NCBI RefSeq assembly: GCF_029504655.1
Contig: NZ_JAQFIL010000001.1
Coordinates: 315,001-379,000, forward strand
Direction of reading: 5' to 3'
Source: Catalinimonas alkaloidigena
GTDB lineage: Bacteria; Bacteroidota; Bacteroidia; Cytophagales; Cyclobacteriaceae
DNA length: 64,000 bases
The notes beneath the pieces were generated by a model that saw nothing but the letters and a program-made list of their open reading frames with translations, was not told where the DNA came from and did not search any database. Below, piece after piece: positions 44,389-53,937 of the stretch. Position 1 is the stretch's first letter; the number at the start of each line of letters is the position of its first letter. The position numbers and the translations under genes are program-made.

Positions 44389-47300
44389 ATGAACTGTCGT
44401 AAAAATGTCAGTCGGATGACCGACGCTGAAAAAACAGCCTATGTCAATGCCGTATTGGCCCTCAAAGCTACTCCTATCATAGAGGCTGATCAGCCTGCTG
44501 CCTGGGCAGATGGTGCCAGAAATCGTTATGATGTATATGTATGGGTACATTTACAGGTGATGGACGGAGCTCATAAAGGCTCAGCTTTTCTACCCTGGCA
44601 CCGGGAGTTCCTCCGGCAATTTGAACTGGAACTACAGGATGCCTCGGGAAACCCCAAGCTAACGATTCCCTACTGGGATTGGATAGACTACAGAGATGAA
44701 GGAGATAACAGTCCTGATCCTGATGGTACTGGAGCCGGTTATCCACTGACGGCTAATTTTATGGGAGGCATGGGCACCGGAGCTGATAATCGGGTAGAAA
44801 CCGGAGCTTTTGCCGAAAGCGCGGGCTGGGAGCTTAATGTCATTACCGGCAACCCTAGTGGCAATGCCCGGGATGATACCACTTATTTGCGTCGGGCCGG
44901 TACCGCAAGCCCAAATTTCCTGCCTGGTAGTACCACTCAAAATGCTTGCCTTTCTACGAGTGATTATGATCAGTCTCCTTTTAATGAACCCAATTATGGT
45001 TCAGGAGGAATCAGTCCGGCTGAACAGGCAGAAATTGATGCCAGCTTTCGCAAGAAACTGGAATGGGGGCTGCATAATGGTCCTCACCTAGGAATAGGAG
45101 GAAATATGATCCCTATGACTTCTCCCAATGACCCGATATTCTTCCTTCACCATTCTAATGTAGACAAGATATGGGCAGTCTGGAGTCATATTAACCCTTC
45201 CGGATTTTCCAATTTCCAGCCCAATGCGGGTGCGCCGGGTCATAGTTTGAATTCTATCATGGCCATGCTGGACCAGACCTTTTTTAACCATCCGGTAAAA
45301 CCCACACCTAATGAGTTATTGGATCATCGTGATCTGGGTTATATGTACGATACGGATTTGCCGGTAGTCACCCCTTCCAGCATGTCTATTAACTATGGAC
45401 AGGTGCCGGAAAATACAGTGACCTATGGATGGGTGGAGTTTACCATCACCACCTGCCGAAAAGTCACTTTCAGCATTACCGGCCTGGGAGGAGATGCCGC
45501 TTTTCAGGTACCTGATCATATTATGCCCTATGAAGTAGAGGTAGACCCTAATGATGGGGAAGAGCAAACGATAAAGGTTTTTGTGAAGCTGGACACAGCT
45601 ACAGGCCTGGGTAATAAGAATGGTATGGCAACCATCTCCGCGATTGTTGATGACGAAGAGGGCTACTATGGTCCGGAAGGAAATGAATTTACTGCCCAAT
45701 CCTGGGATATCAATTTGTCTGCCAATGTGCAGGAGCGGGAAAAGTCCGCCATCTGCCTGGTACTGGATAAGTCAGGAAGTATGTCCAATACCGATGGGAC
45801 CAGCCTCAGCCGTTTTGAAATGCTGGAAACCGCTGTAGACGTAGTACGCGATATTATGCTGCCCGACGATGGCATCGGCATGGTCTATTACGATACCAAT
45901 GAAAACCGCCTCTTCGGCATTACCCAGATGTCGGCGGGAGGAAGTACCAATGTCAGCAATGCGCTGAGCGACCCGGCACTGAACCCCGGAGGTGATACGG
46001 CCATAGGTAAAGGGATGATAGAAGGAGCCGACGTGCTGGGCGATGAGATCAACCTTGCCGCTACGCCTTATGATAACTTTGCCATGCTGGTGATGAGTGA
46101 TGGCAATCAGAATGTCTCTCCCTATGTAGGCACTCCGCCGGTAAACACGGCCATTACCGATATCAGCAGCGATGTATATGCCATAGGCTTGGGAGTACAA
46201 GGCTCAGTAAATGACGCTGTGCTGGGAGAAATCTCTAATTACCAACTGATTACCGGCAATATGACTGCCGATGAGCGTCTGTTTCTGCTGACTCATTATT
46301 TCGTGCAGATACTGGCTGATGTCAGCAACAATGATATTGTGGTTGACCCTATGGGCAGGCTGTTTTTCGGTCTTAAACATGAGATAGACTTTCACCTCAA
46401 CGAAGCGGATATCTATGCCGATGTGATCATACTTTCACCTTTTGCGCCCCTCATTACTGCTTCTATCATTACCCCTGCCGGTGATGTGATACAGGGTAGT
46501 GGGGGCAATACCCAGCACAAGGTCAATATGAATGATCAACTCTACAGGATTACCTTGCCAGCCATTCCCGCGCAAGCCATAGGCTCACATGCAGGTAAGT
46601 GGAAGGTAGTGCTGGAACTATCAGCAGAGAAGGTCAGGGAAATATGGAAAGAAATTGCTGAAAACAATCAGGATCTGTTAAAACAGCTTAGTGAATATCA
46701 GTCGGTACCCTATAGTGTAATTGTACAGTCCTATACTGATCTTAATTTTGCCGCTGCCGTAGACCAGACCTCCAATGTAGCGGGAGCGAAGATCAATCTG
46801 TCAGCTACCATCAGGCAGTACAATGTGGCGATTGAAGGTGAAGTAAAAGCAGAGGTTAGCTATCCCAATGGCATCAAGAAAACATTAAAGTTAGATTCCC
46901 AGGGGGAGGGTAGCTATGCTACTGATTTTGAGGGAGATCACTCCGGTTTATACCAGATCAGGTTCAAAGCATCAGGCAATTCCATGTCCGGTAATGCATT
47001 TACCCGGGAGGCGGTACGTACGGTCTCTCTTTACAGAAGCGAACCTGTTCCTCCTATCAAGGAGGATGATGGAAGAGGAAGCGGCGATGCTTTGTGCAAA
47101 ATTGCAGACTGTTTTTTAAGTGATAAGGGTATCATGGCATTGCTGAAAAAGCATGAGATTGATGCCCGGCGATTACGTGAATGTCTAAAGAAACATTGTA
47201 TGGATCAGGAAAGAAATGATAAGCGGATAAGTGCTACGGCAGCGGGGCGGGAAAAAACCGCTGACAGCAGGCTCTCAGCTCAGGTGAAAGCAGTGGTATC

Positions 47301-47505
47301 CAATACAGATATTGAAAAGATTATCCTAACTGCACCGGAGATCAAAAAAATCCCCCCTCATAAGCCCAATATTCCAAAGCATAGCAAAGAGCATTTGTGG
47401 ATGCCGGTACCTCCTGCCATTCGCATTGACGAAAACGGAAATATTGAGCTGATAGATTTTGACAAAGAGAATAAGGAAAAGAAAAAGACGAAAAAGAAAA
47501 AGTAA
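44389..47505 (+). CDS. Tyrosinase-von Willebrand factor A fusion protein
   Basis: A multidomain protein of 1038 residues. Residues about 1-320 are a type-3 copper tyrosinase domain: CuA ligands His54, His62 and His71 (HREF), CuB ligands His229, His233 and His255 in FFLHHSNVDKIW. It would oxidise phenols to o-quinones. A beta-sandwich (about 325-445) links to a vWA domain starting near 452 with an intact MIDAS motif (Asp460, Ser462, Ser464 in DKSGSMS; later GGDTAIG). A further beta-rich region follows, then a Cys-containing segment (about 900-945) and a Lys-rich C-terminus. No signal peptide is visible at MNCRKNVSRM, so either it stays in the cell or uses another route. Tyrosinase with vWA is an unusual pairing. 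No copper chaperone is adjacent. Confidence 0.85.
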   Translation: MNCRKNVSRMTDAEKTAYVNAVLALKATPIIEADQPAAWADGARNRYDVYVWVHLQVMDGAHKGSAFLPWHREFLRQFELELQDASGNPKLTIPYWDWIDYRDEGDNSPDPDGTGAGYPLTANFMGGMGTGADNRVETGAFAESAGWELNVITGNPSGNARDDTTYLRRAGTASPNFLPGSTTQNACLSTSDYDQSPFNEPNYGSGGISPAEQAEIDASFRKKLEWGLHNGPHLGIGGNMIPMTSPNDPIFFLHHSNVDKIWAVWSHINPSGFSNFQPNAGAPGHSLNSIMAMLDQTFFNHPVKPTPNELLDHRDLGYMYDTDLPVVTPSSMSINYGQVPENTVTYGWVEFTITTCRKVTFSITGLGGDAAFQVPDHIMPYEVEVDPNDGEEQTIKVFVKLDTATGLGNKNGMATISAIVDDEEGYYGPEGNEFTAQSWDINLSANVQEREKSAICLVLDKSGSMSNTDGTSLSRFEMLETAVDVVRDIMLPDDGIGMVYYDTNENRLFGITQMSAGGSTNVSNALSDPALNPGGDTAIGKGMIEGADVLGDEINLAATPYDNFAMLVMSDGNQNVSPYVGTPPVNTAITDISSDVYAIGLGVQGSVNDAVLGEISNYQLITGNMTADERLFLLTHYFVQILADVSNNDIVVDPMGRLFFGLKHEIDFHLNEADIYADVIILSPFAPLITASIITPAGDVIQGSGGNTQHKVNMNDQLYRITLPAIPAQAIGSHAGKWKVVLELSAEKVREIWKEIAENNQDLLKQLSEYQSVPYSVIVQSYTDLNFAAAVDQTSNVAGAKINLSATIRQYNVAIEGEVKAEVSYPNGIKKTLKLDSQGEGSYATDFEGDHSGLYQIRFKASGNSMSGNAFTREAVRTVSLYRSEPVPPIKEDDGRGSGDALCKIADCFLSDKGIMALLKKHEIDARRLRECLKKHCMDQERNDKRISATAAGREKTADSRLSAQVKAVVSNTDIEKIILTAPEIKKIPPHKPNIPKHSKEHLWMPVPPAIRIDENGNIELIDFDKENKEKKKTKKKK

Positions 47506-47520
47506 GTCATTATACAAGCA

Positions 47521-47556
47521 GGCAGTGTGATGCTTAGGGCATTATCACTGCCTTTT
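47521..47556 (+). terminator. Terminator after the tyrosinase-vWA gene
   Basis: GGCAGTGTGATGC pairs imperfectly with GCATTATCACTGCC around TTAGG, followed by four T. Confidence 0.65.
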
Positions 47557-47772
47557 CCTTGAAAGATGTAATTACTGTTGACAACTGGCACTTCAGCCCT
47601 TTGGCATAGAGCGTATTCTTTCAATATTATCCTGCATATGAAGGTCATTGCCTCAGGCCTGATCAGCTAAGCACTTGCCACATACCGGAAATAGGTGAAT
47701 TTTTTCACAGGCATCAGTTGGTACTCATTTCCGCTTTTTTCATCTTAGTACAGCAAAGATTTTTTTTAACTT

Positions 47773-49761
47773 ATGGAAATACCTCTACTTACCGATATCA
47801 TCATCATCCTAGGCGCGTCTGTATTCGTGATTTATCTCTTCCAGCGCCTCAACCTGCCTACCATTTTAGGCTATCTGATGACAGGTATCATCGCCGGGCC
47901 CTACGTGCTGGCATTGATTACTGCCTCTCATGAGATAGAAGTCATGGCAGAGATAGGGGTGATACTGCTGCTCTTTATCATCGGTATGGAGTTCTCGCTG
48001 AAAAGCCTGGCAGCCATCAAAAACAGCGTCCTGATCGGGGGAGCGGTACAGGTGGGGCTGACCATCCTCATCACTGCCCTGATCGCCATGTGGACTGGTT
48101 TTACAATGAACAAAGCTATCTTTCTGGGTTTTGTGTTTTCACTGAGTAGTACCGCCATCGTCCTTAAGCTTTTGCAGGAGAGAAATGAAGTCAACAGCCC
48201 GCATGGCAAGGTAGCGCTGGCAGTGCTGATCTTTCAGGACATCATCGTAGTCCCCATGATGTTGCTTACCCCTATTTTGTCCGGAAATGGAGGAGACATC
48301 TGGATTACCCTGGGAGAACTACTGCTTAAAGCAGGAGGAGTTATCGTAATTGTATTGTTCGGGGCTCGTTATCTTATTCCTTTCCTGCTGCACGAAGTTG
48401 CCAAGACCAAAAGTCGGGAGCTGTTCATTCTGTTTATCGTGGTCATCTGCTTTGCCGTAGCCTGGGCTACCTCCAGCATTGGCCTTTCCCTGGCACTGGG
48501 TGCTTTCCTGGCCGGGCTGATCATTTCAGAGTCCGATTACAGCTATCAGGCCACCGGATTTATCATTCCTTTTCGCGAGATATTTACCAGCTTCTTCTTT
48601 GTATCTATTGGCATGCTGCTGGATGTAGTTTTTCTCCTGGACAATTTGCTTCTGATCCTGGGCATACTGGCTTTGGTCTTTGTATTCAAAACCCTGATTG
48701 CAGGCTCTGCGGCTTTTATCCTGGGCTATCCACTGCGTACCGCGGTGCTTACCGGTCTGAGTCTCTTTCAGGTAGGGGAATTCGCTTTTATCCTTTCTGA
48801 TGTAGGGATTGAAAATGAGCTTCTTTCAGAGAACACCTATCAGTACTTTCTCTCGGTGTCCATACTCTCCATGGCCATTACCCCCTTTATCATCCAAAAC
48901 TCAGGAAAAGTCACGCGGCTGTTTTCCAAAACTAACCTGCCCGATAAGATGCCGGTAAAGACAGGCAGTGGTGCCGGAGAGGAAATGGAAGAACTGATAG
49001 AAAAGCTGAAAGACCATACCATCATCATTGGCTACGGAGTCAACGGTAGAAATGTAGCGCAGGCGGCTAAATTCGCTAAAATTCCTTATGTTATTATAGA
49101 AATGAATGCCGAGACCGTAAGGCTGGAGCGTGCCAAAGGCGAGCCCATCCTGTTTGGCGATGCTACCAATCCTTTCATTCTGGAGCATGTGAAGGTATAT
49201 AGTGCCCGGGTGGCTATCGTCGCTATTTCTGACCCTCCCGCTACCAAAGGAGTGGTGAGTAGCATAAGGACGATCTGCCCTACTGTTCATATGATCGTAC
49301 GTACCAGGTTTATGTATGAGATGCGTGAGCAGCTTCAGTTGGGTGCCAGCGAAGTGATCCCTGAGGAATTTGAGACTTCCGTTGAGATTTTTACGCGGCT
49401 GCTCCACAAATACCTGGTGCCCCATGATGAGATTGAACGCTTTGTGCAAACTGTACGCTCCGACAATTACGAAATGCTAAGGCCAAGGGAGTTTGTCTAT
49501 AAAGGTATTGCCGGAATCAATATTCCCAATATGAATATCTCTTCGCTGAGGGTACAGAACACCAATAAGGAGGTAGTAGGTAAAAAAATTGATGAGTCAA
49601 AAATTCGTTCCCGCTTCGGAGTTAATATACTGGCGATACAACGCGAGGATGACTACCTTGCTCACATTGAAGCCGATACTGAGATCAGGCAGGATGATAT
49701 TCTCTTCCTGGCCGGTAAGCCCGAAGATATCTCCCGCTTTCATGAGTTGATCAAGGTGTAA
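47773..49761 (+). CDS. Monovalent cation:proton antiporter, KefB/CPA2 type, with RCK domains
   Basis: CPA2-family exchanger of 662 residues. The membrane part covers about 1-390 with some 12 helices, including IGVILLLFIIGMEFS and the family stretch LGAFLAGLIISESDY. A TrkA-N (RCK) nucleotide-binding domain starts at about 415 (HTIIIGYGVNGRNVAQAA), and a TrkA-C domain ends the protein. It probably exchanges potassium for protons under control of a nucleotide or electrophile adduct. Monocistronic. Confidence 0.92.
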   Translation: MEIPLLTDIIIILGASVFVIYLFQRLNLPTILGYLMTGIIAGPYVLALITASHEIEVMAEIGVILLLFIIGMEFSLKSLAAIKNSVLIGGAVQVGLTILITALIAMWTGFTMNKAIFLGFVFSLSSTAIVLKLLQERNEVNSPHGKVALAVLIFQDIIVVPMMLLTPILSGNGGDIWITLGELLLKAGGVIVIVLFGARYLIPFLLHEVAKTKSRELFILFIVVICFAVAWATSSIGLSLALGAFLAGLIISESDYSYQATGFIIPFREIFTSFFFVSIGMLLDVVFLLDNLLLILGILALVFVFKTLIAGSAAFILGYPLRTAVLTGLSLFQVGEFAFILSDVGIENELLSENTYQYFLSVSILSMAITPFIIQNSGKVTRLFSKTNLPDKMPVKTGSGAGEEMEELIEKLKDHTIIIGYGVNGRNVAQAAKFAKIPYVIIEMNAETVRLERAKGEPILFGDATNPFILEHVKVYSARVAIVAISDPPATKGVVSSIRTICPTVHMIVRTRFMYEMREQLQLGASEVIPEEFETSVEIFTRLLHKYLVPHDEIERFVQTVRSDNYEMLRPREFVYKGIAGINIPNMNISSLRVQNTNKEVVGKKIDESKIRSRFGVNILAIQREDDYLAHIEADTEIRQDDILFLAGKPEDISRFHELIKV

Positions 49762-50006
49762 AAGAAATAATGCTCATCGCATTGTTTATTCCGTAGCGCA
49801 GCGAGGAATTTCGGCCCGAGGGCTTTACCAGCTTGTTGGCAATTGATAAGCTGACCTTAAGTGGGGGCAAGATGCCTGACGGCATGACTGATGTTTTCAG
49901 ACCAAGGTTTGTGTCTCACAAAGCTTCAAAGCCGTTGTGAAAAGATCAGCATTTGTGACCTATACTGCTTTGGCTTTCAGGCGAAGGGGGTACTTCAAAG
50001 CTTCAC

Positions 50007-50050
50007 ATTTGAAGTTCCGAACCTCAGTTTTGTACTTTAGAACTTCAAAT
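50007..50050. repeat. 11-bp inverted repeat
   Basis: ATTTGAAGTTC (50007-50017) and GAACTTCAAAT (50040-50050) are perfect complements separated by 22 bases. No T run follows; function unknown. Confidence 0.55.
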
Positions 50051-50220
50051 CAATACTTTGGAAGTGCTCGGCTGAATGACCAGAGCGCAATGCCGGACTT
50101 CTATTCCTTAATGTTGATGTATAAGGCTTATAACTTGTTAGTGGGAAGATTACTTTTTAGTGATTTAGATTTGCGAGTTACAAATTCAGTGAGCAGGAGG
50201 AGTAAGTGTTTTTCTTTTTT

Positions 50221-50360
50221 GTCATCCTGAACGGGTAATTTACAAGACTCATTGATAAACTATGCGATTTAGTCACCCTCCTGTCATCCTGAATAGACAA
50301 TAAACGAAATTCATTGATAAAGTGTATGACATACTTCCCCCTCCCTGTCATCAAGGAGGG
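50221..50360. repeat. Two and a half degenerate tandem repeats of about 62 bp
   Basis: Units begin at 50221, 50283 and 50346 with GTCATCCTGAA (third: GTCATCAAGG), share CATTGATAAA in the middle and end in a CCCTC-type stretch. Identity is partial and units lack the constant repeat and spacer of a CRISPR. Confidence 0.6.
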
Positions 50361-50858
50361 AACTTTTAAAATTTGAAATGGAAAGTAATTTTCTTATAAA
50401 ACGTTTTATATCCTTGATAGGAACTTTTTAGGGTTGATTACCAAGCTATCTGAGGATATAAACAAACTTTCTCAATAGCAGAAAGCCACAACTGAGAAGG
50501 TTGGTCAGTGAGTGGAGGGGAAGCATCAAAAGTATAGGAATAATGTTAAGATGGAGGACAATAAAGAACATCTATTTAATTCCTGAAGAGATTCTTATCA
50601 ACTGTATAAATCTTTTAAGGCCAAAAATCAATATATACGCAGGTCTTAGCAAGGTCTTTCGGCATCGGCCGTCCGACAGGATGACAAAGCATAAACATAT
50701 CGTACATCAATCAATGAACGACAATTTTATTGTATGTTCTGAATGACAAGACTGGATAAATTGGTCAATTGAAAAAAGGAAGGTTGGTAAAGAATAGTGA
50801 AGTGACACAAAGCTCAAAACCATAAAGTAGACAAAAGGTCTACCCTGCTATCCACCAT

Positions 50859-51295
50859 TTACTTCTTCTGAAAACGCTGGCTCAAATCCTCAAAAATAGA
50901 CTTAGCCCCGGTACATTCATTTTGCTGGCCTGTTTTACCGAATTGTAATAAGCCAGAGCCGCGGCATAGGCTTCGCTACCCGAAAGCATCATGGTATCGT
51001 CCAGATTTTTGCACAACTGCTCCACTTCGCGATACAGTCTACGTAGATCATCCACTGCCTGAATGTCAATTTCCATCTCATCTACCTGCAGGTAAGAAGG
51101 CGTAAACTCGGGATTGGATTTAGTATACTCCAGTACCTTTTCTACAAAAGGAATCGTCTTATCGCTCATCTTGGGCAGGGACTGATGCTCTGCGGGCTGG
51201 AGGGCAATGAGATAAGACTTTAAGAGCGCACTGATCTCCTGCAACTTTTTGGTAAGTGTCTTCTGATCCTCTTGTGGGATCTGGATAGACCACAT
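50859..51295 (-). pseudogene. Conserved hypothetical gene with a 3' single-base frameshift
   Basis: Soluble helical protein of unknown function. The open frame runs 137 residues (start MWSIQIPQEDQKTLTKKLQE) and ends abnormally in NVPGLSLFLRI at 50882. If one G were added to the GGGG run at about 50914-50917, the frame would read NVPGAKSIFEDLSQRFQKK and stop at 50859, which fits the charged helical character of the rest (ALAYYNSVKQASKM just before). The main body is intact, so the product may still work with a changed tail of 11 residues. It could also be a sequencing error in a homopolymer. Confidence 0.6.
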
Positions 51296-51656
51296 TTTCG
51301 TTTGACATAATTTTTAAAATTTTGGTAAATAAAAAAACCTCCCGAAATGATGCTTTTCTCCCAAAGCAGAAAGTGATGAAAAGAAACGGACTTACGGAGA
51401 TAAGGAAGAAAGAGGAATAGTGAAAGAATGGAATGTGTTCACAAGCATTTAATAAGCGTTTGCAAACGGATAAGTATAAAACACAGTAATTTTATATATT
51501 ATCATTATAAAATTAATAAAAAGCCTTTATCTTGGAGTGGTATATGGGAAATAGCCGTATATATGCGCTATCCCGATGTTACCCTGCATTAAAATTTGAA
51601 AAGAACTTGGAACTTTATGTGCATGTAATTACATTGTAAATACAAAAGTATAAACT
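51296..51656. other. Spacer upstream of mazEF
   Basis: About 360 bp without coding potential, very AT-rich from 51470. It must hold the promoters for the minus-strand hypothetical gene and for mazEF. I saw no clear promoter match or operator palindrome. Confidence 0.45.
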
Positions 51657-51896
51657 ATGGAAGTTTCAATCATACAAATCGGCAACTCGAGAGGCCTTAG
51701 ATTAAACAAATCAGTTCTTGATAAATATAATATTAAAGATAAAGTTGAGGTGATTTTGGAGGAAGGGCAGATAATTCTTCGTCCAATAGATACACCTAGA
51801 AAGGGTTGGAATGAAGCTTTCAAGGAAATGCATGAGAATCAAGATGACCAATTATTGTTAGATGATGTCTTTGAAGATGAAAGTTTTGAAGAATGA
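51657..51896 (+). CDS. mazE: MazE-type antitoxin
   Basis: AbrB/MazE swapped-hairpin domain at 1-45 (VSIIQIGNSRGLRLNKSVLD; the IGNSRG motif is diagnostic), followed by an acidic C-terminal tail (DDQLLLDDVFEDESFEE) that would occupy the MazF active site. It binds its own promoter and neutralises the toxin. The stop overlaps the mazF start by 4 bp (ATGA). Confidence 0.9.
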   Translation: MEVSIIQIGNSRGLRLNKSVLDKYNIKDKVEVILEEGQIILRPIDTPRKGWNEAFKEMHENQDDQLLLDDVFEDESFEE

Positions 51897-52216
51897 AAAT
51901 AAATCAATATGCAATAGTTTTAGTTAATCTAGATCCGACAGTAGGAAGCGAGATAAAGAAAACTAGGCCATGTTTGATTATATCTCCCAATGAAATCAAT
52001 GACAATCTTAGAACAGTTGTTGTCGCTCCAATGACTACTAAAAGTAAACCTTATCCTTCTAGAATAAGAGTGCGACATAACAATCAAACAGGTTGGGTAG
52101 TCATTGATCAGATACGAACGATTGATAAAAGTAGGATCATCAAAGTGTTAGGAAAAATTACAGCGAAAGAAATTAAAAGCTGTAAATCAGTGATCAAAGA
52201 AACATTTGTTGATTGA
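51893..52216 (+). CDS. mazF: MazF-type mRNA interferase toxin
   Basis: CcdB/MazF-fold endoribonuclease of 107 residues. Conserved parts: QYAIVLVNLDPTVGSEIKKT with the following RPCLIISP (catalytic Arg), VVVAPMTTKSKPYPSRIRV (conserved Thr/Ser) and VVIDQIRTIDKSRI. Complete and in frame with a 4-bp overlap with mazE, so the module looks functional. AT-rich composition relative to neighbours suggests acquisition. Confidence 0.92.
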   Translation: MKINQYAIVLVNLDPTVGSEIKKTRPCLIISPNEINDNLRTVVVAPMTTKSKPYPSRIRVRHNNQTGWVVIDQIRTIDKSRIIKVLGKITAKEIKSCKSVIKETFVD

Positions 52217-52301
52217 AAACGCAGGGTAACAATGCTCAGCGGGCATGCTTCGGCTAAAGCCTTCGCCGTCCGCTGCATTAGCCGATAGAGACAATTGAGC
52301 T

Positions 52302-53141
52302 TTGAAAACCGTTATTTTACCTGAAGACTTAATACCCTACGAAAAAGCAGATGTGCTTGCTTATGACTACAGGGCTCAGCAAGAGTCTACGAAGCAGCAA
52401 GTCGATCTTTCTATGAATACGTTTAGTTTTCTTATGGAAGGCTATAAGGAAGTTCACTCTGATATTAAGTCAACCGCTATTTCAAATACTGAATTTCTTT
52501 TAATGAAAGCAGGCAAATGCTTAATGACAGAGAAATTAACGGGAACGAATAATAGCTATAGAAGTGTCCTTTTCTTTTTTCCAAATGAAGCTGTTTTACA
52601 GTTTGTTAAAAAGTATTCTATTACACTTTCAAAAAATATTGAGAGAAAAACCATTCAACCCATTCCATTTGATCGGTACCTCCGCACCTTTGCTGAAAGT
52701 TTGACCTGTCTCGATCATCTGTCTTCATCAAATAGGCAGAGAGTACTTCAAGTTAAATTTGAAGAATTGATATTATACCTGATTGATAATTTAGGTCATA
52801 GCTTCTTAGAATCCTTGATAACGAGTGTCAATGACTATGACTTACATTTTCAGCAGGTAATTGAAAACAACAAGTTGAACAAATTGACATTGAATGAATT
52901 GGCTTTCTTATGCAATATGAGTTTGTCAACTTTTAAAAGAACCTTTGAAAAACAATATCGTGTTTCACCTAGCAAGTGGTTTCAGGAAAGAAGGTTAGAA
53001 TACGCTGCTATTTTGCTGAAAAATGAAAGGAAACGCCCATCTGATATCTATCTTGAGGTAGGCTATGAATCACTAACCAACTTTATTCAAGCCTTCAAAT
53101 CCAAGTACGGGGTGACTCCAAAACAGTTTCAATCAACTTGA
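52302..53141 (+). CDS. AraC-family regulator
   Basis: Starts at TTG. The N-terminal half (1 to about 165) is a cupin-like ligand or regulatory domain of the ExsA type (FLMKAGKCLMTEKL, then YRSVLFFFPNEAVLQFVKKY). The C-terminal AraC domain (about 175-279) has TLNELAFLCNMSLSTFKRTF and GYESLTNFIQAFKSKYGVTP as its two helix-turn-helices. A PEBP-family gene follows 89 bp downstream in the same direction and is its probable target. Confidence 0.88.
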   Translation: MKTVILPEDLIPYEKADVLAYDYRAQQESTKQQVDLSMNTFSFLMEGYKEVHSDIKSTAISNTEFLLMKAGKCLMTEKLTGTNNSYRSVLFFFPNEAVLQFVKKYSITLSKNIERKTIQPIPFDRYLRTFAESLTCLDHLSSSNRQRVLQVKFEELILYLIDNLGHSFLESLITSVNDYDLHFQQVIENNKLNKLTLNELAFLCNMSLSTFKRTFEKQYRVSPSKWFQERRLEYAAILLKNERKRPSDIYLEVGYESLTNFIQAFKSKYGVTPKQFQST

Positions 53142-53230
53142 ACTTTTAGCAATACTTTCTGACCTAGTCGCATGCACTAATTGGTCTTCCGAACCATGAG
53201 CTTTGTAACATTATTTAAACACAAAGATTC

Positions 53231-53785
53231 ATGAAAAAGACAATCTTATTAATCACATTCAGTATTATTTCACAAATAACATTCAGTCAGTCAACCTTTA
53301 CCTTATCAAGTAAAGACCTAGGAGGACAGGCTACTTTAACAGAAGAGTTCAATGGTTTTGGGTGTGTAGGAGATAATAAATCGCCTCAGCTCTCATGGGA
53401 GAATGCACCCGAAGGAACCAAAAGCTTTGCAGTGACGATGTACGATCCGGACGCACCAACAGGTAGCGGATGGTGGCATTGGGTAATGTTTGACATTCCT
53501 TCCAATACCTATGAATTAGTAAGTGGTGCTGGAGATGTATCAACAAAACTAGCTCCCAAAGGTGCTATTCAAAGCATCACCAACTATGGTGCTAAAGGAT
53601 ATGGAGGGCCGTGTCCACCTGAAGGTCATGGTTTACATCAGTATGTTATTACCATCTATGCCTTGAAAACTGATAAGTTGGGATTAGATGAAAACACAAA
53701 CCCTGCGGTTGTTGGATACTACCTGTGGAACAACACTATTGCAAAAGCTAGTATCGTAACTTACTACCAACGAGAAGCTAAATAA
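53231..53785 (+). CDS. Exported YbhB/YbcL-type PEBP (Raf kinase inhibitor-like) protein
   Basis: Phosphatidylethanolamine-binding-protein fold of 184 residues. Signal peptide 1-19 (ITFSQ). Core motifs: NKSPQLSWENAPEGTKSFAV, MYDPDAPTGSGWWHWVMFDI and GYGGPCPPEGHGLHQYVI, which shape the anion-binding pocket. The biochemical role of bacterial members is poorly known. It lies just behind an AraC regulator. Confidence 0.92.
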   Translation: MKKTILLITFSIISQITFSQSTFTLSSKDLGGQATLTEEFNGFGCVGDNKSPQLSWENAPEGTKSFAVTMYDPDAPTGSGWWHWVMFDIPSNTYELVSGAGDVSTKLAPKGAIQSITNYGAKGYGGPCPPEGHGLHQYVITIYALKTDKLGLDENTNPAVVGYYLWNNTIAKASIVTYYQREAK

Positions 53786-53937
53786 AAGTCTCTAACATAT
53801 GATATAGCACGTGCCTCAACTGAGTTTATTTGAAACTGAAATGCAAAACCGGTATTTGAGTAGATACTTAAAAAAGCTCAGAGGCACGTGCCCTATCTGG
53901 ACGTAGGGAAATGTAATGAGACTGCTAAGTTTGAAAG

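Larger units (their letters stand above)
49762..50858. other. 1.1-kb gene-free stretch with hairpin and degenerate repeats
   Basis: No supported coding region. It holds an 11-bp inverted repeat at 50007-50050 and degenerate GTCATCCTGA-type tandem repeats at 50221-50360, with a possible partly inverted copy around 50674-50745 (GACAGGATGACA, then CAATGAACGACAATTT). Open frames at 49937 and 50501 lack protein-like features. This looks like decayed intergenic DNA with a Bacteroidota-type intergenic repeat. Confidence 0.5.

Noticed and set aside
50221..50360. Possible CRISPR array
   Set aside because: Only two and a half units, poorly conserved, without constant repeats and unique spacers, and no cas genes anywhere in the window.
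49937..50746. Open frames of 81 to 97 codons in the repeat-bearing spacer
   Set aside because: They run through repeats and an inverted repeat and show no protein-like pattern.
52220..52295. GC-rich hairpin-like segment after mazF as an attachment site
   Set aside because: Outer AGCGG/CCGCT pairing is short and imperfect inside, with no integrase or repeat partner; at most a weak terminator.
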